Source: Candidatus Pacearchaeota archaeon | GTDB lineage: Archaea; Nanobdellota; Nanobdellia; Pacearchaeales; GW2011-AR1 | Direction: 5' to 3' | DNA: 5,613 nucleotides | Assembly: GCA_015520065.1 (NCBI GenBank) | Contig: WAQV01000029.1 | Span: forward strand, 1 to 5,613 | In this document: in pieces, positions 5,335-5,613 of the stretch | Layout of the letters: each line of letters starts with the position of its first letter | How positions within the stretch are numbered: the first letter of the stretch is position 1 | Program-made: the position numbers and the translations under genes | Notes under the pieces: model-generated | What the model was told of the DNA's origin: nothing | What the model saw: only the letters and a program-made list of their open reading frames with translations | Databases searched by the model: none

Positions 5335-5559
5335 TTACTTTCTGTTTAGAAGGTACTCAAGCACTTTACGCCCTTTAGGGGTTATCTCTACAGTATCTTC
5401 TTTTTTAAGAGGGTCATATCCATACTTTAAAACCCCTTCTGCAGCCATCCCAATTATAAAAATCTTGTCTTCAGGGTGAATCGCCTCTTTTTTAGAGTAC
5501 CTTCTAAGGATTTCAATTCTTCTCTGCCTCAAACACCCTTCATAGTCCTTGCTTACCAT
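5335..5559 (-). CDS. Small protein of unknown function (74 aa), possible winged-helix fragment
   Basis: I do not recognise this protein. It is 74 residues long, highly charged and soluble, with no membrane segment or signal. The N-terminal part is a basic helix-like stretch (residues 9-25), then IHPEDKIFIIGMAAEGVLKY (27-46) looks helical, and the C-terminus VEITPKGRKVLEYLL (57-71) resembles the wing and last helix of small winged-helix proteins, where ITPKGR is a common turn. ATG at 5559 is the only start after an in-frame TAG at 5583-5581. A weak GGAG lies 11 bases upstream, and a TATA-like box lies about 36 bases upstream. It precedes rnpB on the same strand with its stop inside the rnpB promoter region. 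Consistent codon use and start context make it a probable real gene. Confidence 0.6.
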   Translation of the reverse strand: MVSKDYEGCLRQRRIEILRRYSKKEAIHPEDKIFIIGMAAEGVLKYGYDPLKKEDTVEITPKGRKVLEYLLNRK

Positions 5560-5590
5560 TTTAAAATATTCTCCAGAATACTATGTATCT

Positions 5591-5599
5591 ATTTTTAAA
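5591..5599 (-). promoter_or_regulatory. Candidate TATA box of the 74-aa gene
   Basis: The minus strand reads TTTAAAAAT, with its centre about 36 bases before the ATG at 5559. Transcription would start near 5569 with a leader of about 10 bases, which would exclude the GGAG run at 5574-5571 from the message. The GC-containing bases just upstream (GAACCGAT) could be a TFB-recognition element, but this is weak. Confidence 0.35.
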
Positions 5600-5613
5600 T
5601 TTATCGGTTCCTT

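Noticed and set aside
4870..5349. Open frames of about 76 to 99 codons on both strands across the stretch after the lipid kinase gene
   Set aside because: They lie on or opposite the RNase P RNA, whose conserved core and P1 pairing explain the sequence; the translations are rich in Cys, Ser and Arg and resemble no protein family.

Overview
The window looks like part of an archaeal chromosome, most likely AT-rich and of the small-genome DPANN type (Woesearchaeota/Pacearchaeota-like). The reasons are: pilin-like proteins with archaeal N-termini; a type IV filament ATPase of archaeal style; A/T-rich TATA-like boxes about 25 bases before starts instead of bacterial -35/-10 promoters; an RNase P RNA with an archaeal-looking core; a tRNA gene with no encoded CCA; and a membrane-anchored winged-helix protein of a kind common in archaea. 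The lineage is an inference from protein style and was not tested by comparison.

Layout. Bases 1-603 (+) are the 3' part of a membrane-tethered winged-helix protein. It converges with, and overlaps by 6 bases, a minus-strand operon that runs from about 4180 down to 598. In transcription order the operon encodes a small two-helix membrane protein (86 aa), a membrane-anchored beta-rich protein (185 aa), an archaeal pilin-like protein (172 aa), a pilin with a classical Q(+1)/E(+5) prepilin motif (205 aa), and a GspE/PilB/VirB11-superfamily ATPase (520 aa). The genes are packed with gaps of 1 to 2 bases or a 4-base overlap. The exception is a 63-base gap before the 205-aa pilin, which holds a probable internal promoter. 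Just upstream, also on the minus strand, is a tRNA-Phe(GAA) gene. Divergent from it at 4373-4957 (+) is a SEC59/DGK1/phytol-kinase-type CTP-dependent lipid kinase. Converging on that gene, 6 bases away, is the RNase P RNA gene (about 5302 to 4964, minus). It is preceded by a small unrecognised minus-strand protein gene (5559 to 5335).

How it fits together. The central operon encodes most of a small type IV-filament machine: candidate filament subunits with single N-terminal hydrophobic helices and an assembly motor. The polytopic platform protein (TadC/ArlJ type) and the prepilin peptidase are not in this window. They must be encoded elsewhere, or the system differs from the known ones. The flanking genes (tRNA-Phe, rnpB, lipid kinase) are housekeeping genes. 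I see no mobile element, CRISPR array or sign of recent transfer. The most useful points are the RNase P RNA, which is easily hidden by spurious open frames; the pilus operon without a platform gene; and a set of TATA boxes suggesting leaderless transcripts and one box shared by divergent genes.
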